64,000 bases of DNA from Polaromonas sp. 39-63-25 (lineage in GTDB: Bacteria; Pseudomonadota; Gammaproteobacteria; Burkholderiales; Burkholderiaceae_C). Position numbers and translations under genes: made by a program. This document shows, piece after piece, positions 47,845-58,255 of this stretch. The notes beneath the pieces are model-generated. The model was given only the letters and a program-made list of their open reading frames with translations. It searched no databases and was not told where the DNA came from. Location: the NCBI RefSeq assembly GCF_002278925.1, contig NZ_NCJH01000001.1, positions 310,001-374,000 of the forward strand. Reading direction: 5' to 3'. Position 1 is the stretch's first letter; each line of letters opens with the position of its first letter.

Positions 47845-49254
47845 TCAGACCGGCACCGCCACCAGATCGTGGCCCTGTGTGCCGACAATCCGGGCCTTGG
47901 TGAATTCCCCGACCTTGAGCGTCTTGCTGATTTTTTCTGGCGGCAGCAATTTCACGACACCGTCGATCTCCGGCGCGTCGGCATAACTGCGGCCCACGCC
48001 GCCCTTTTTACCCATGCCGGGGGCCGAATCCACCAGCACCTGCATGGTGGCCCCCACCCGTTGCTGCAGCTTCGCAGCCGAGACCGCTTCGGCCACCGCC
48101 ATGAAACGTGCACGGCGCTCTTCGCGAACCTCGAGGGGCAGCATGCCCGGAATATCGTTGGCGGTGGCGCCTTCCACCGCGCTGTAGGCAAAGCAGCCCG
48201 CGCGGTCAATCTGCGCTTCGCGCATGAAGTCCAGCAGGTGCTCGAACTCGGCTTCAGTTTCACCGGGGAAACCGGCAATGAAGGTGCTGCGAATCACGAT
48301 CTCGGGACAGATCTCGCGCCAGCGCGAAATCCGCTCCAGATTTTTCTCGCCGCTGGCCGGGCGCTTCATGCGCTTGAGCACATCGGGGTGGCTGTGCTGC
48401 AGGGGCACGTCGAGATAAGGCAATACCTTGCCGGTGGCCATCAGCGGCAGGATCTCATCCACACTTGGGTACGGGTAGACGTAATGCAAGCGCACCCAGG
48501 CGCCGTAGGGCTCGGCAATATCGCCGAGCGCCTGCACCAGCTCCAGCATGCGGGTCTTGACCGGTTTGCCGTCCCAGAAGCCGGTGCGGTACTTCACATC
48601 CACGCCGTAGGCCGAGGTGTCCTGGCTGATGACGAGCAGCTCCCGGACGCCACCTTCAAACAGCGCCCGCGCCTCGCCCAGCACATCGCCGATCGGCCGC
48701 GACACCAGGTCGCCCCGCATCGACGGGATGATGCAGAAGGTGCAGCGGTGGTTGCAGCCTTCACTGATCTTCAGGTAGGCATAGTGCCGCGGTGTGAGCT
48801 TGATGCCGGCGATGCCAAAGGCGTTGGGAACCAGGTCCACAAACGGGTCGTGCGGCTTGGGCAGGTTCAGGTGCACCGCGTCCATCACTTCCTGCGTTGC
48901 GTGCGGGCCGGTCACGGCCAGCACACTCGGGTGCATCTGGCGCACCAGGTTGCCGCCGCCCTCGCCCGCCTTGGCGCCCAGGCAGCCGGTCACGATGACC
49001 CGGCCGTTTTCGGCCAGCGCCTCGCCGATGGTGTCCAGGCTTTCCCGGACAGCGTCGTCGATAAACCCGCAGGTGTTGACGATCACCAGGTCGGCACCTT
49101 CAAAGGTTTTGGAGGTCTGGTAACCCTCGGCACTGAGTTGCGTCAGGATCAGTTCAGAGTCGGTCAGGGCCTTGGGGCAGCCGAGGCTGACAAAACCGAC
49201 GCGGGGCGCCGTGTTCAAGGTGGGGGATGGTGGGGTCGCAAGGGCTTGGCTCAT
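47845..49254 (-). CDS. rimO: ribosomal protein S12 methylthiotransferase RimO
   Basis: 469 residues. The N-terminal UPF0004 domain has the three cluster cysteines ([29 protein letters not shown]). The radical-SAM core has [15 protein letters not shown] (CX3CX2C), and a TRAM domain (about 400-469) ends the protein. RimO rather than MiaB is indicated by SEGCNHRC followed by a terminal TRAM of this type. It methylthiolates Asp88 of S12. A single gene with phaR 63 bases upstream. Confidence 0.95.
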   Translation of the reverse strand: MSQALATPPSPTLNTAPRVGFVSLGCPKALTDSELILTQLSAEGYQTSKTFEGADLVIVNTCGFIDDAVRESLDTIGEALAENGRVIVTGCLGAKAGEGGGNLVRQMHPSVLAVTGPHATQEVMDAVHLNLPKPHDPFVDLVPNAFGIAGIKLTPRHYAYLKISEGCNHRCTFCIIPSMRGDLVSRPIGDVLGEARALFEGGVRELLVISQDTSAYGVDVKYRTGFWDGKPVKTRMLELVQALGDIAEPYGAWVRLHYVYPYPSVDEILPLMATGKVLPYLDVPLQHSHPDVLKRMKRPASGEKNLERISRWREICPEIVIRSTFIAGFPGETEAEFEHLLDFMREAQIDRAGCFAYSAVEGATANDIPGMLPLEVREERRARFMAVAEAVSAAKLQQRVGATMQVLVDSAPGMGKKGGVGRSYADAPEIDGVVKLLPPEKISKTLKVGEFTKARIVGTQGHDLVAVPV

Positions 49255-49317
49255 GCCCTCTATTGTCTCAGAGCCGGCCCGCTGCGGCAGCGTGCGCCCG
49301 AAATGGCCTGGACGCGG

Positions 49318-49935
49318 TCAGCGCTTCAGGCCCAGGGCGGCCAGCATCTGCTCGCTTTGTTTTTGCATCTGCTCCTGCATTTGCGTGAACACGGTTTTCG
49401 ACTGCTCGACATAGCTGCCCATCATGCCCTGCATGGCCGGCGACTGGGCATTGACAAACTGCGCCCAGGCTTCCGGCGTCAGGCCCTTGGACTGCTCGGA
49501 CATCTTGAGCTGCAGGTCCATGAAGGACTGGACGTTTTTCTCGAGGTAGGAACCCATGAAGCTCTGCATCGCATTGCCGTAGAACCGGATGATGTTGGCC
49601 AGCACCGCCTCGGTAAACATGGGCGCGCCGCCGGCTTCTTCTTCCAGGATGATCTGCAGCAGGATGCTGCGTGTCAGGTCCTCGTTGGTCTTGGCGTCGC
49701 GCACCACGAAATCGGTGCTGTCCATGACGAGGTTCTTGACTTCGGCCAGCGTGATGTAGGCCGAGGTATCGGTGTCGTAAAGACGGCGATTCGGGTATTT
49801 CTTGATGACACGCGGCGACGCCGCCTTGCCGTTACCGCCCTTGGTGCCCGGCATTTTTCCCGGCGTGCTACCGACGGGGGGGGGCGAGTCGGCTGACTGG
49901 CTCCTGGACTGACTGGTGGGCTTGCTCTTGGGCAC
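49318..49935 (-). CDS. phaR: polyhydroxyalkanoate synthesis repressor PhaR
   Basis: 205 residues from the GTG at 49935, which has GAGGAG eight bases upstream; an earlier in-frame ATG (49971) lacks one. A Ser/Pro/Gly-rich N-terminus precedes the DNA-binding domain (VIKKYPNRRLYDTDTSAYIT). Next come the PHB-accumulation regulatory repeats (VLANIIRFYGNAMQSFM) and a Gln/Met-rich helical tail. It senses polyhydroxybutyrate and represses phasin genes. Together with hydroxybutyrate dehydrogenase (53557-54339) it indicates a PHB-storing organism. Confidence 0.93.
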   Translation of the reverse strand: MPKSKPTSQSRSQSADSPPPVGSTPGKMPGTKGGNGKAASPRVIKKYPNRRLYDTDTSAYITLAEVKNLVMDSTDFVVRDAKTNEDLTRSILLQIILEEEAGGAPMFTEAVLANIIRFYGNAMQSFMGSYLEKNVQSFMDLQLKMSEQSKGLTPEAWAQFVNAQSPAMQGMMGSYVEQSKTVFTQMQEQMQKQSEQMLAALGLKR

Positions 49936-50078
49936 TGTGCGAACTCCTCTGTGAATGACGGCCTGTACCAATGCACAGGGTCATCACATTCTAGGAAGTA
50001 TGCCTACCTGCAATCCCCTTGGTTTACCCTGTGTGAACCGTGGGATGCACGGCTGACAGGAAAACAACTTCAGGAAAT

Positions 50079-50155
50079 TGGTAGGCGCGATTGGACTCGA
50101 ACCAACGACCCCCACCATGTCAAGGTGGTGCTCTAACCAGCTGAGCTACGCGCCT
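50079..50155 (-). tRNA. tRNA-Val (anticodon GAC)
   Basis: 77 bases including CCA. Acceptor AGGCGCG/CGCGCCT; anticodon stem CCACC/GGTGG around TTGACAT, giving GAC; GGTTCGAGTCC T-arm; TAGCTCAGCTGG D-arm. Confidence 0.97.
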
Positions 50156-50231
50156 AAGGACTGTTCGACCTCGTCATTGTAGCAGGGCAAACCCGGCCTT
50201 TTGCGCCCTCGCCGATTTTTTTGCCGACAAA

Positions 50232-52541
50232 TCAGCGCCTGCGCGCCGAACGCACGCCGTTGACCTCGGCGACGATGGCCAGCACCTGGTTGAGCCGGCC
50301 CGAGTTGGCCACCTCCACCGTGAAAGTCATCCAGGCCGTGCCGCCGCGGTTGTCCTTGACCGAGGTGGTCTGCACGCCGATGACGTTCATTTTTTCCCGC
50401 GCAAACACTTCCGAAATATCGCGCAGCAGGCCCTGCCGGTCCGCCGCTTCCACGGCCACATCCACCGGGTACACCGAGCCCTCGCTGCTTTTGGGCTGGC
50501 TCCATTGCACTTCGATCACGCGGTCGGGGCTGCCGCTGGCCATGTTCCTGAAGTTGCTGCAATCGCTGCGGTGGATGCTCACGCCCTTGCCCTTGGTCAC
50601 AAAACCGAGAATCGCATCGGGCGGTGCCGGCTTGCAGCACCTGGCCAGCTGCGTGAGCAGCGAGTCGATGCCGACCACCAGCACTCCGCCCTTGCGTGCG
50701 CGCTCGGACGACTTGTCATGCTGGCGGGCTTTTTTGGCCAGCACGTAGTCGTCCTGCGTGGGTGGCGGCTCGGGCGGCTTGAGCATGTTCTCGATGGTGC
50801 GCAGCGACAGCTCGTCCTTGCCCACCACTTCAAACAGATCCTCGGCGCTTTTGAAGCCCAGCTGCGTCGCGACATCCTCGAGTTTCATCGCGGTCTTGCC
50901 CTCGCGCTGCAGCAGCTTTTCCACCGCCTCGCGTCCGCGCGCCACCGTCTGGGCCATGGCCTGGGCATTGAACCAGGCACGCACTTTCGACCGCGCGCGG
51001 TGGCTGGCCAGAAAGCCGAGTTCGGGGTTGAGCCAGTCGCGCGACGGGCCGCCCTCCTTCGTGGTGACGACCTCCACCGTCTGCCCGTTCTGCAGCGGCG
51101 TGTTCAGCGGCACCATGGCGCCGTCGATGCGTGCGCCGCGGCAGCGGTGGCCCAGGCTGGTGTGCACGCTGTAGGCAAAGTCGAGCGCCGTCGCGCCCTG
51201 CGGCAGTTCGACAACGGCCGCGTCCGGCGTCAGGACATAGATGCGGTCTTCGAACAGGCCCTGGTTGGCGTCGCGCGCCCTGGCCGCCACCGGCCCCGAC
51301 AGGTCACGCTCCCAGGCCAGCAACTGCCGCAACACGGCAATTTTTGCGTCGTACTCGCTGCTGGCCGACACGCCGCTGTAACCCTTGGCGCCGGCCTCCT
51401 TGTAGGCCCAGTGGGCGGCCACGCCATGCTCGGCATGGTCGTGCATGGCCTGCGTGCGGATCTGGATCTCTACCGCCCGTTGCTGCGCATCGCGCACCAC
51501 CGTGTGCAGCGACTGGTAGCCGTTGGATTTGGGCTTGGCGATGTAATCGTCGAATTCACCCTCCACCGGCGTGAAATGCGAGTGCACAAACCCGAGTGCC
51601 GCGTAGCAGCCCTTGACGTCGGCGGCGATCACACGCAGGGCGCGGATGTCGAAGACCTGGTCAAAATCGAGACCCTTGCCGCGCATCTTCTTGACGATGC
51701 TGTAGATGTGTTTGGGCCGGCCCTGCACCAGCGCGGCAATGCCGTTGCTGTTCAGGTCGCGTTCCAGCTGGGCGCGCAGCGCCTCCATGAACACCTCGCG
51801 CCCGGCGCGTTTTTCATCGAGCAGGCGGGCAATGCTTTTGTAAGTGTCCGGCTCCAGAAAGCGGAAGGCCAGGTCTTCCATTTCCCACTTGATCTGCCAG
51901 ATGCCCAGCCGGTTGGCCAGCGGTGCAAAAACGTTGAGCGACTCGCGCGCCACGGCCAGCGGGCATGGTTGCCGTATGGCCGCAAAGTGACGCAGCGTCT
52001 GCAGCCGGGACGCGAGGCGCAGCATGACCACCCGCAGATCGCGCGAGAACGCCAGCAGCATCTTGCGCACGTTTTCAGTCTGCGCTGCCGGGTCTTCCAG
52101 CTGCGCCCTGGCATCGGCGGCGCGGGCCTGCTTCTGCACATGGACGAGCTTGGTGGTCTCCATGGCCAGGGCGGCGAAGTTGACGCCGAAAGCCTTGGCA
52201 ATCACCTCCTGCGGCTTGTTCAGGTGCGCGCAGGCGTGAACGAGGTAGGTGGCGGCCTGCATGGCCTCGGAGCCGCCAATGGCCTTGAGAATGGCTGCGA
52301 CAGCATCCGCATGGGCCAGGATGTTTTCACCGGTGTCCAGCGTTTCACTGGCGATCAGCGGCTCGGCAAAGGCCCTGGCGCGGGCCAGCGCATGCGGCTG
52401 GTCCGGCAGGCTGTCCGCCGTGGCCGTCACGATGGACGCATTGGGTAGCGGTGTCATGGGCGTCATGGGCGCCGCGGCCGTCTGGGGCTTCAACGGCGAT
52501 TTGGGCGGGGCGCCCGGCCCGGCCCCGGCATGTTTCGTCAC
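50232..52541 (-). CDS. relA: (p)ppGpp synthetase RelA
   Basis: 769 residues. The HD hydrolase region (about 70-200) is degenerate: HACAHLNKPQEV replaces the HD-x-x-ED metal site, so hydrolysis is not expected. The synthetase domain has GRPKHIYSIVKKM, an acidic LDFDQVFDIRALRV (RelA-type rather than the basic SpoT type) and YIAKPKSNGYQSLHT. TGS (YVLTPDAAVVELPQGATALD), helical and ACT (VDVAVEAADRQGLLRDI) domains follow. It makes (p)ppGpp on starved ribosomes. It lies just downstream of the alpha/beta hydrolase gene on the same strand. Confidence 0.95.
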   Translation of the reverse strand: MTKHAGAGPGAPPKSPLKPQTAAAPMTPMTPLPNASIVTATADSLPDQPHALARARAFAEPLIASETLDTGENILAHADAVAAILKAIGGSEAMQAATYLVHACAHLNKPQEVIAKAFGVNFAALAMETTKLVHVQKQARAADARAQLEDPAAQTENVRKMLLAFSRDLRVVMLRLASRLQTLRHFAAIRQPCPLAVARESLNVFAPLANRLGIWQIKWEMEDLAFRFLEPDTYKSIARLLDEKRAGREVFMEALRAQLERDLNSNGIAALVQGRPKHIYSIVKKMRGKGLDFDQVFDIRALRVIAADVKGCYAALGFVHSHFTPVEGEFDDYIAKPKSNGYQSLHTVVRDAQQRAVEIQIRTQAMHDHAEHGVAAHWAYKEAGAKGYSGVSASSEYDAKIAVLRQLLAWERDLSGPVAARARDANQGLFEDRIYVLTPDAAVVELPQGATALDFAYSVHTSLGHRCRGARIDGAMVPLNTPLQNGQTVEVVTTKEGGPSRDWLNPELGFLASHRARSKVRAWFNAQAMAQTVARGREAVEKLLQREGKTAMKLEDVATQLGFKSAEDLFEVVGKDELSLRTIENMLKPPEPPPTQDDYVLAKKARQHDKSSERARKGGVLVVGIDSLLTQLARCCKPAPPDAILGFVTKGKGVSIHRSDCSNFRNMASGSPDRVIEVQWSQPKSSEGSVYPVDVAVEAADRQGLLRDISEVFAREKMNVIGVQTTSVKDNRGGTAWMTFTVEVANSGRLNQVLAIVAEVNGVRSARRR

Positions 52542-52564
52542 AGGCAGCTTTTCAATAAAAAATT

Positions 52565-53464
52565 TCAGACAAGAAGAAAATCGCCCACCGTGCTGACCTG
52601 ATCCATCGCCACCAGGGTCGGTGCATGCCCGACCCCTTCAAACTCCACCAGGCGGGCCCGGGGACCGCGCTGCATCATGGCCTGCGCCGTGACGCGGCTG
52701 AGCAGATCCGATTGTGCGCCGCGCACGACCAGTGTCGGCGCCCGAATGTTGTCAAAAAGTTGCCACAACAAGGCTTCACCGTCGCGCGCCGAAGCTTCGG
52801 TCGTCGCCCGGACCGGCACCGCAATCGCCGGGTCGTAATGCAGCATCACGCTGCCATCGGTGGCACCGGGCACAGGCTTGACCATGTGGCGCGACAGCGC
52901 CAGCCATTGCTCGGGCGTGTGCGGGCCAAAGCTGGTCGAGATCGCCCACATCGCGTCGGCCGCGTGCTGCAGCGAGGCGAAGTGGCCGGCTTTGCCGAGG
53001 TAGGCCGCAATCCGCGTGATGGCCTGCCACTCGATGGCCGGCCCCACGTCGTTGAGGACCAGCTTGCGCACCGGCGCCGGCAGGGGCAGCTCGGGCTGGC
53101 CGGCAATGGCCATGCCGATCAGGCCACCCATGCTGGTGCCAACCCAGTCCAGCGTCGTGACCGGCGCTTGCTGATGGAGGTGCGCCAGCAGTGCCATCAT
53201 GTCGGCGGCGTACTGCGGAATCTGGTAGCCCATGGGGTCCTGGAGCCAGTCGCTGCGGCCGCGGCCGGCCACGTCGGGGCAGACAACGCGGACCTCGTCC
53301 GACAGGTACTCTGCCAGCACATCGAAATCCCGGCCCTGGCGCGACAGGCCATGAACACACAGCACCACATGCGGGTTGGCCGGATCGCCCCACTCCCAGT
53401 ACGCCATGCGGTGCCCTCCCGAAACGTCGGGGCAGGATACGTAGTTCAGCGTAGGTTCAGTCAT
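52565..53464 (-). CDS. alpha/beta hydrolase
   Basis: 299 residues from the ATG at 53464 (an upstream ATG at 53542 adds an unlikely extension). The oxyanion-hole segment VLCVHGLSRQGRDF, nucleophile Ser in WVGTSMGGLIGMAIAG, the acid after APTLVVRGAQSDLL, and the His in FEGVGHAPTL form the triad. It is a cytoplasmic esterase/lipase-like enzyme of unknown substrate. It is divergent from the hydroxybutyrate dehydrogenase gene with a 92-base gap, so a link to PHB or ester metabolism is possible. Confidence 0.88.
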   Translation of the reverse strand: MTEPTLNYVSCPDVSGGHRMAYWEWGDPANPHVVLCVHGLSRQGRDFDVLAEYLSDEVRVVCPDVAGRGRSDWLQDPMGYQIPQYAADMMALLAHLHQQAPVTTLDWVGTSMGGLIGMAIAGQPELPLPAPVRKLVLNDVGPAIEWQAITRIAAYLGKAGHFASLQHAADAMWAISTSFGPHTPEQWLALSRHMVKPVPGATDGSVMLHYDPAIAVPVRATTEASARDGEALLWQLFDNIRAPTLVVRGAQSDLLSRVTAQAMMQRGPRARLVEFEGVGHAPTLVAMDQVSTVGDFLLV

Positions 53465-53556
53465 GGCCAGGGAATCCGGGTTGCAGGCTTGATAATTGCC
53501 CGAGCCGCTGTTTTTCAGCGTCTGACAGGCATCGTAAATCATCCGGAGAAAACTTC

Positions 53557-54339
53557 ATGCTCAAAGGTAAAACTGCACTCGTGACCGGCTCCACCAGCGG
53601 CATCGGCCTGGGGATCGCCAAGGCGCTGGCGGCGCAGGGGGCCAACATCGTGCTCAACGGTTTCGGCGACGCCGAAGGCCCCAAGGCGGAAATTGCCGCG
53701 CTGGGCGTGAAAGTGGCCTACCACGGTGCCGACATGAGCAAGCCCTCCGAGATCGAAGCCATGATGACGTTTGCCGCGACGCAATTCGGCCAGGTGGACA
53801 TCCTGGTCAACAATGCCGGCATCCAGCATGTGGCCCGAATCGAGAACTTTCCCGTGGAGCGCTGGGACGCCGTCCTGGCGATCAATCTGAGCAGCGCCTT
53901 CCACGCCACACGGCTGGCCCTGCCGGCCATGCTGGCCGCCAATGGCGGCAAGGGCTGGGGCCGCATCATCAACGTCGCTTCGGTGCACGGCCTGGTCGGC
54001 TCGGCTGAAAAATCCGCGTATGTTGCCGCCAAACACGGCATCGTCGGCCTGACCAAGGTCACGGCCCTCGAAAGCGCCACCACCGGCGTTACCTGCAACG
54101 CGATCTGCCCGGGCTGGGTGCTGACGCCGCTGGTGCAAAAACAGGTGGACGCCAAAGCCGCCGCCGGCGGCATCTCCAACGAACAGGCCACACAGCAACT
54201 GCTGGGCGAAAAAGAACCCTCGATGCAGTTCACCACGCCGGAGGAACTGGGCGCGCTGGCGGTGTTTTTCTGCTCGCCGGCCGGCAACAATGTGCGCGGC
54301 GTGGCGTGGAACATGGACGGCGGGTGGGCAGCGCAGTAA
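53557..54339 (+). CDS. 3-hydroxybutyrate dehydrogenase
   Basis: 260 residues, classical short-chain dehydrogenase. NAD-binding TGSTSGIGLGIAKAL, NNAGIQH, the catalytic Ser in NVASVHGLV, and YVAAKHG with the Tyr-Lys pair. The C-terminal LLGEKEPSMQFTTPEELG segment and WNMDGGW end are characteristic of the hydroxybutyrate enzymes (bdhA/hbdH). It oxidises D-3-hydroxybutyrate released from PHB to acetoacetate. GGAGAAAAC precedes the ATG. Confidence 0.93.
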   Translation: MLKGKTALVTGSTSGIGLGIAKALAAQGANIVLNGFGDAEGPKAEIAALGVKVAYHGADMSKPSEIEAMMTFAATQFGQVDILVNNAGIQHVARIENFPVERWDAVLAINLSSAFHATRLALPAMLAANGGKGWGRIINVASVHGLVGSAEKSAYVAAKHGIVGLTKVTALESATTGVTCNAICPGWVLTPLVQKQVDAKAAAGGISNEQATQQLLGEKEPSMQFTTPEELGALAVFFCSPAGNNVRGVAWNMDGGWAAQ

Positions 54340-54548
54340 AACGCCGCAACCCCAAGACGCGCCAGGCTGGCGGCAGGATTCCGCCAGCCCTGCATGCGTC
54401 AAGAAATAAAGCCAAATCGCCACCCAGCCCTTGATGGTATTGCGCCAACAGCTATTCATTTCATAGCGAATTCAATCTGCTCGCGCCATGCCTGCACAGC
54501 TGGTTTCTGCTGGTCAATCGGAGGCATGCCTGATAGCGCCGGCCATAG
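54340..54548. other. spacer with a weak dispersed-repeat relic
   Basis: About 210 bases without a gene. 54448-54500 contains CAGCTATTCATTTCATAGC followed later by CTGCTCGCGCCATGCC. This resembles the left half of the dispersed repeat, with a few inserted bases. No terminator for the upstream dehydrogenase gene is obvious. Confidence 0.4.
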
Positions 54549-54580
54549 AAAAAGCCCCAAGTCGCAAGCGACTTGGGGCT
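54549..54580 (-). terminator. terminator after tRNA-Val(CAC)
   Basis: Minus strand AGCCCCAAGTCG pairs with CGACTTGGGGCT around a CTTG loop: a 12-base perfect stem followed by TTTTTC, 8 bases past the tRNA end. Confidence 0.9.
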
Positions 54581-54587
54581 TCAATTC

Positions 54588-54662
54588 TGGTGGGCGGTGC
54601 AAGTTTCGAACTTGCGACCCCTGCAGTGTGAATGCAGTGCTCTACCCCTGAGCTAACCGCCC
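54588..54662 (-). tRNA. tRNA-Val (anticodon CAC)
   Basis: 75 bases including CCA. Acceptor GGGCGGT/ACCGCCC; anticodon stem CTGCA/TGCAG around TTCACAC, giving CAC (reads GUG); AGTTCGAAACT T-arm. A strong terminator follows. Confidence 0.96.
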
Positions 54663-54696
54663 TGTTTGGTCAGCCTCAGATTATAAGGGGTTTTTG

Positions 54697-55404
54697 TCAC
54701 GCATCGGCCAGTTCGCGCCAGACAGTTTTGCCTTTGCTGCTTTTATCGATGTCCGCCAGCAGGCTTTCGTGGGCGGCGATCTCCTGATCGTTGGCCAGCA
54801 GCAGCGGCAAATCAAAACCGCTGAGGTCCATCGCTACGGCGACGCCTCCCTCCTGCGTGCTGCCGCCCAGGTCCATCACCAGCGAATTCTGACCGCGCGT
54901 CAGGTTGATGTAAACGTCGGCCAGCAGCTCGGCGTCGAGCAAAGCGCCGTGCAGTGTGCGGCCCGAGTTGTCGACGTCCAGGCGATCGCACAGCGCGTCG
55001 AGCGAATTGCGTTTGCCGGGATACAGCTCCTTGGCCATCATCAGGCTGTCGGTGACCTTGGCCACGCAGTTGCGGATCGACGCACGCCCCATCAGCTCCA
55101 GCTCCTTGTCCAGGAAACTGATGTCGAAAGGCGCGTTGTGGATGATGACCTCGGCCCCCTCCAGATAAGCCAGCAACTCGTCGGCGATGGCCGGAAATTT
55201 GGGCTTGTCCTGCAGGAACTCGTTGCTGATGCCGTGCACCTTGAGCGCGTCCTCGTGGCTGTCGCGCTCGGGGTTCAGGTAGAAGTGCTTGTTGTTGCCG
55301 GTGAGCTTGCGGCCAATCAGCTCAACGCAGCCGATTTCGATGATGCGGTCGCCGTTTTCAGCGGACAGACCGGTGGTTTCAGTGTCTAGAACGATTTGGC
55401 GCAT
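54697..55404 (-). CDS. dnaQ: DNA polymerase III epsilon subunit (proofreading)
   Basis: 235 residues. Exo I motif VLDTETTGLSAENGD with the metal Asp-Glu, Exo II IIHNAPFDISFLDKEL, and Exo III with LHGALLDAELLADVY. The C-terminal part binds the alpha subunit. It removes mispaired bases during replication. It lies 40 bases after fdx on the same strand, so it may be partly read from the isc operon. Confidence 0.96.
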   Translation of the reverse strand: MRQIVLDTETTGLSAENGDRIIEIGCVELIGRKLTGNNKHFYLNPERDSHEDALKVHGISNEFLQDKPKFPAIADELLAYLEGAEVIIHNAPFDISFLDKELELMGRASIRNCVAKVTDSLMMAKELYPGKRNSLDALCDRLDVDNSGRTLHGALLDAELLADVYINLTRGQNSLVMDLGGSTQEGGVAVAMDLSGFDLPLLLANDQEIAAHESLLADIDKSSKGKTVWRELADA

Positions 55405-55444
55405 GTCGTGGATTATCCCTCCAACACTTGCGCCAGGGTGCAGC

Positions 55445-55783
55445 TCAGTGCACTTCCTTGGCGTGGTTGATGGAGTATTTGGGAATCTCGACTGTCAGGT
55501 CGGCTTGCGCCACGATGGCCTGGCAGCTCAGGCGCGAGTTGGGCTCCAGGCCCCAGGCTCGGTCCAGCAGGTCTTCCTCGCTCTCATCCATCTCGTTGAG
55601 CGAGCGCATCCCTTCGCGCACGATGACGTGACAGGTGGTGCAGGCGCAGCTCATGTCGCAGGCGTGTTCGATGTTGATGTTGTTGTCGAGCAGCGCCTCG
55701 CAGATGGACGTGCCGGCAGGCGCGGACACTTCGGCACCGTTGGGACAGTATTCAGGATGGGGCAGTATTTTGATGATGGGCAT
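55445..55783 (-). CDS. fdx: [2Fe-2S] ferredoxin of the isc operon
   Basis: 112 residues. Cluster cysteines in EHACDMSCACTTCHVIV (CX5CX2C), with the fourth Cys in LSCQAIV. ISC-type (adrenodoxin-like), with the family's acidic central helix (EMDESEEDLLDRAW). It supplies electrons for cluster assembly on IscU. It is 19 bases after hscA. Confidence 0.96.
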   Translation of the reverse strand: MPIIKILPHPEYCPNGAEVSAPAGTSICEALLDNNINIEHACDMSCACTTCHVIVREGMRSLNEMDESEEDLLDRAWGLEPNSRLSCQAIVAQADLTVEIPKYSINHAKEVH

Positions 55784-55802
55784 GGTGTGTTCGGTCCGTG
55801 GT

Positions 55803-57677
55803 TCAGACCGTCGCTATGTTTTTTCCGGCCAGGGCCTGGCGGATGCCCCGGTTCATGCGCTGGGCCGCAAAGTTTTCAGTCCCGGCAGCCAGGGCCTTGA
55901 TGGCGGCTTCGATCTGGGCGGCGTCGCCCTGCTGCCGGATGGCCGCCAGCTCGGCCATCAGGCGGTCGATCTCCGCTTTTTCCTCTGGAGGCAACAAGTC
56001 GGCATCGGCATCGAGCGCACTGCGGGTCGCCAGGATCATGCGGTCGGCATCGACCTGCGCCTCGGCCAGCGCGCGCGCCTGCATGTCCTGCTGGGCCGTC
56101 GAAAAACTCTCCTGCAGCATGCGGGCTATGTCGGCGTCGGACAGGCCATACGATGGTTTCACATCGATCCGCGCCTCCACGCCGCTGCCCTGCTCTCTGG
56201 CGCTGACGCTGAGCAGGCCATCGGCGTCCACGGTGAAGGTCACACGGATGCGCGCCGCGCCCGCGGCCATCGGCGGAATGCCGCGCAGCTCGAACCGCGC
56301 GAGGCTGCGGCAGTCGGCCACCAGGTCGCGCTCACCCTGCACCACATGCAGGGCCAGCGCGGTCTGGCCGTCCTGGTAGGTGGTGAAGTCCTGCGCCATC
56401 GCGGTCGGGATGGTCTGGTTGCGCGGCACAATGCGTTCGACCAGGCCACCCATGGTTTCGATGCCCAGCGACAGCGGGATCACGTCGAGCAGCAGCAGGT
56501 CGCTGCCGGTGCTGTTGCCGGCCAGCTGGTTGGCCGAAATGGCGGCGCCCAAAGCGACCACTTCATCAGGGTTGAGGTTGGTCAGGGGCTCGCGGCCAAA
56601 CAGGCCGGCAACGGCACGGCGCACCTGGGGCATACGCGTGGACCCGCCCACCAGCACCACGCCCTGGACCTCATCCTTGCCCAGCCCGGCGTCGCGCAAG
56701 GCCTTGCGCGCCACCGTCAGTGTGCGCTGGGTCAGCCCGGCCGTGGCGGCTTCAAAGTCCGCGGCCTTCATGTCAAATTGCACGTTAGCCCTTGCCAGGC
56801 GGGCGGAGAATGCTACCGAATCGGTAGCAGACAAGGCCTCCTTGCAGGCCCGGGCAGCCTGCAGCAAGGCGGCTTTGTCGCCCGGCGTGAGCGTGTCGGC
56901 GGCCAGGCCTGCCTTGACCAGCACCCACTCGACCAGCGCGCGGTCATAGTCGTCGCCGCCCAGCGCCGAGTCACCGCCGGTGGCCACGACTTCAAACACG
57001 CCCTGCGTCAGGCGCAGAATGGAAATGTCGAAGGTGCCGCCGCCGAGGTCATAAATCGCGTAAACCCCTTCGCTGGCGTTGTCCAGACCGTAGGCGATGG
57101 CCGCCGCGGTCGGCTCGTTGATCAGGCGCAGCACGTTGAGCCCGGCCAGTTGCGCGGCATCCTTGGTGGCCTGCCGCTGGGCGTCGTCAAAATACGCCGG
57201 CACCGTGATGACCGCGCCGAAAATCTCGTCGTCAAAGCTGTCTTCCGCCCGGTAACGCAGCGTCGCCAGGATCTCGGCACTGACTTCGACCGGGCTTTTT
57301 TCACCGGCCACGGTTTGCAGCGTGACCATGCCGGGCTGGTCGATCAGCTGGTAAGGCAATTGCGCGCGGTTGACGATGTCCTCCATGCCGCGGCCCATCA
57401 GGCGCTTGACCGAGGCGATGGTGTTTTGCGGATCCTGCACCTGCGCGGCCAGCGCGTCGAAACCGATCTGGCGGCTGGTGACGCCCTTGTCGTCCACCAG
57501 GTAACGCACCACACTGGGCAGCAACACGCGGCCCAGTGCATCGGGAAGGCATTCGGCCACGCCGCTGCGCACGCTGGCCACCAGCGAATGGGTGGTGCCC
57601 AGGTCAATGCCGATGGCGATGCGCCGCTGGTGCGGATCGGGAGTCTGTCCGGGTTCGGAAATTTGCAGTAAGGCCAT
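55803..57677 (-). CDS. hscA: Hsp70-type chaperone HscA
   Basis: 624 residues. ATPase motifs [32 protein letters not shown] and [14 protein letters not shown]. The peptide-binding domain begins after [18 protein letters not shown]. It is shorter at the C-terminus than DnaK. It releases iron-sulfur clusters from IscU. A perfect palindrome (TGCTACCGA / TCGGTAGCA, 56811-56829) lies within the gene. Confidence 0.97.
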   Translation of the reverse strand: MALLQISEPGQTPDPHQRRIAIGIDLGTTHSLVASVRSGVAECLPDALGRVLLPSVVRYLVDDKGVTSRQIGFDALAAQVQDPQNTIASVKRLMGRGMEDIVNRAQLPYQLIDQPGMVTLQTVAGEKSPVEVSAEILATLRYRAEDSFDDEIFGAVITVPAYFDDAQRQATKDAAQLAGLNVLRLINEPTAAAIAYGLDNASEGVYAIYDLGGGTFDISILRLTQGVFEVVATGGDSALGGDDYDRALVEWVLVKAGLAADTLTPGDKAALLQAARACKEALSATDSVAFSARLARANVQFDMKAADFEAATAGLTQRTLTVARKALRDAGLGKDEVQGVVLVGGSTRMPQVRRAVAGLFGREPLTNLNPDEVVALGAAISANQLAGNSTGSDLLLLDVIPLSLGIETMGGLVERIVPRNQTIPTAMAQDFTTYQDGQTALALHVVQGERDLVADCRSLARFELRGIPPMAAGAARIRVTFTVDADGLLSVSAREQGSGVEARIDVKPSYGLSDADIARMLQESFSTAQQDMQARALAEAQVDADRMILATRSALDADADLLPPEEKAEIDRLMAELAAIRQQGDAAQIEAAIKALAAGTENFAAQRMNRGIRQALAGKNIATV

Positions 57678-57712
57678 GAATGTGTGGGGTCGCGCTGGAG
57701 GTCTGTGACAGG

Positions 57713-58234
57713 CTATTGTCCCAGCGAGTCGATGCGCGCATCAATCTCGCTGCCAAAGCGCTCAATAAACATAAGGCTTCTCACCTGCCGGGCGGCGGCC
57801 GGAAAGTCTTTCTCCCGGTCCAGCGAATGCTCTATTTTTGATAGCTGCTCGCGCTTGCTGTCCAGGGTCTGGGCGGCGATTTCTTCCAGACTGTCAAGGC
57901 CCTCGGCCTCTTCCAGCGCTTCACGCCACTGCATCTGCTGGATCAGGAAATCCGGGGGCATGGCCGTGTTGCTCTCGGCCTGGATGGGCGCGCCGTGCAG
58001 CTCGCAGAGGTACATCGCACGTTTGAGCGGGTTCTTCAGCCGCTGGTAGGCCTCGTTGATGCGCACCGACCACTGCATGGCCAGGCGCTGGGCGGCAGCG
58101 CCCTGCGCCGCAAACCGGTCGGGATGCGCCTCGCGCTGCAGCTCTTTCCAGCGCGCGTCGAGAACGGCACTGTCCTGCGCAAACTGCACAGGCACGTCAA
58201 AAAGTTCGAAATCGGTGGATTGAAGAGTCGCCAC
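57713..58234 (-). CDS. hscB: J-protein co-chaperone HscB
   Basis: 173 residues. The N-terminal J domain keeps the HPD tripeptide ([12 protein letters not shown]), and the C-terminal three-helix IscU-binding domain follows. It stimulates HscA and presents IscU. A dispersed repeat copy (57829-57876) encodes the [16 protein letters not shown] stretch between helices. It is 35 bases before hscA. Confidence 0.95.
   Translation of the reverse strand: MATLQSTDFELFDVPVQFAQDSAVLDARWKELQREAHPDRFAAQGAAAQRLAMQWSVRINEAYQRLKNPLKRAMYLCELHGAPIQAESNTAMPPDFLIQQMQWREALEEAEGLDSLEEIAAQTLDSKREQLSKIEHSLDREKDFPAAARQVRSLMFIERFGSEIDARIDSLGQ
57829..57876 (+). repeat. dispersed ~50-bp repeat, copy in hscB
   Basis: Plus strand CTCTATTTTTGATAGCTGC, TCGCGCTTGC, TGTCCAGGGTCTGGGCGGC. 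It is in frame on the minus strand. Confidence 0.75.
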
Positions 58235-58255
58235 TGGAAGAATCTGGTTTCGTGA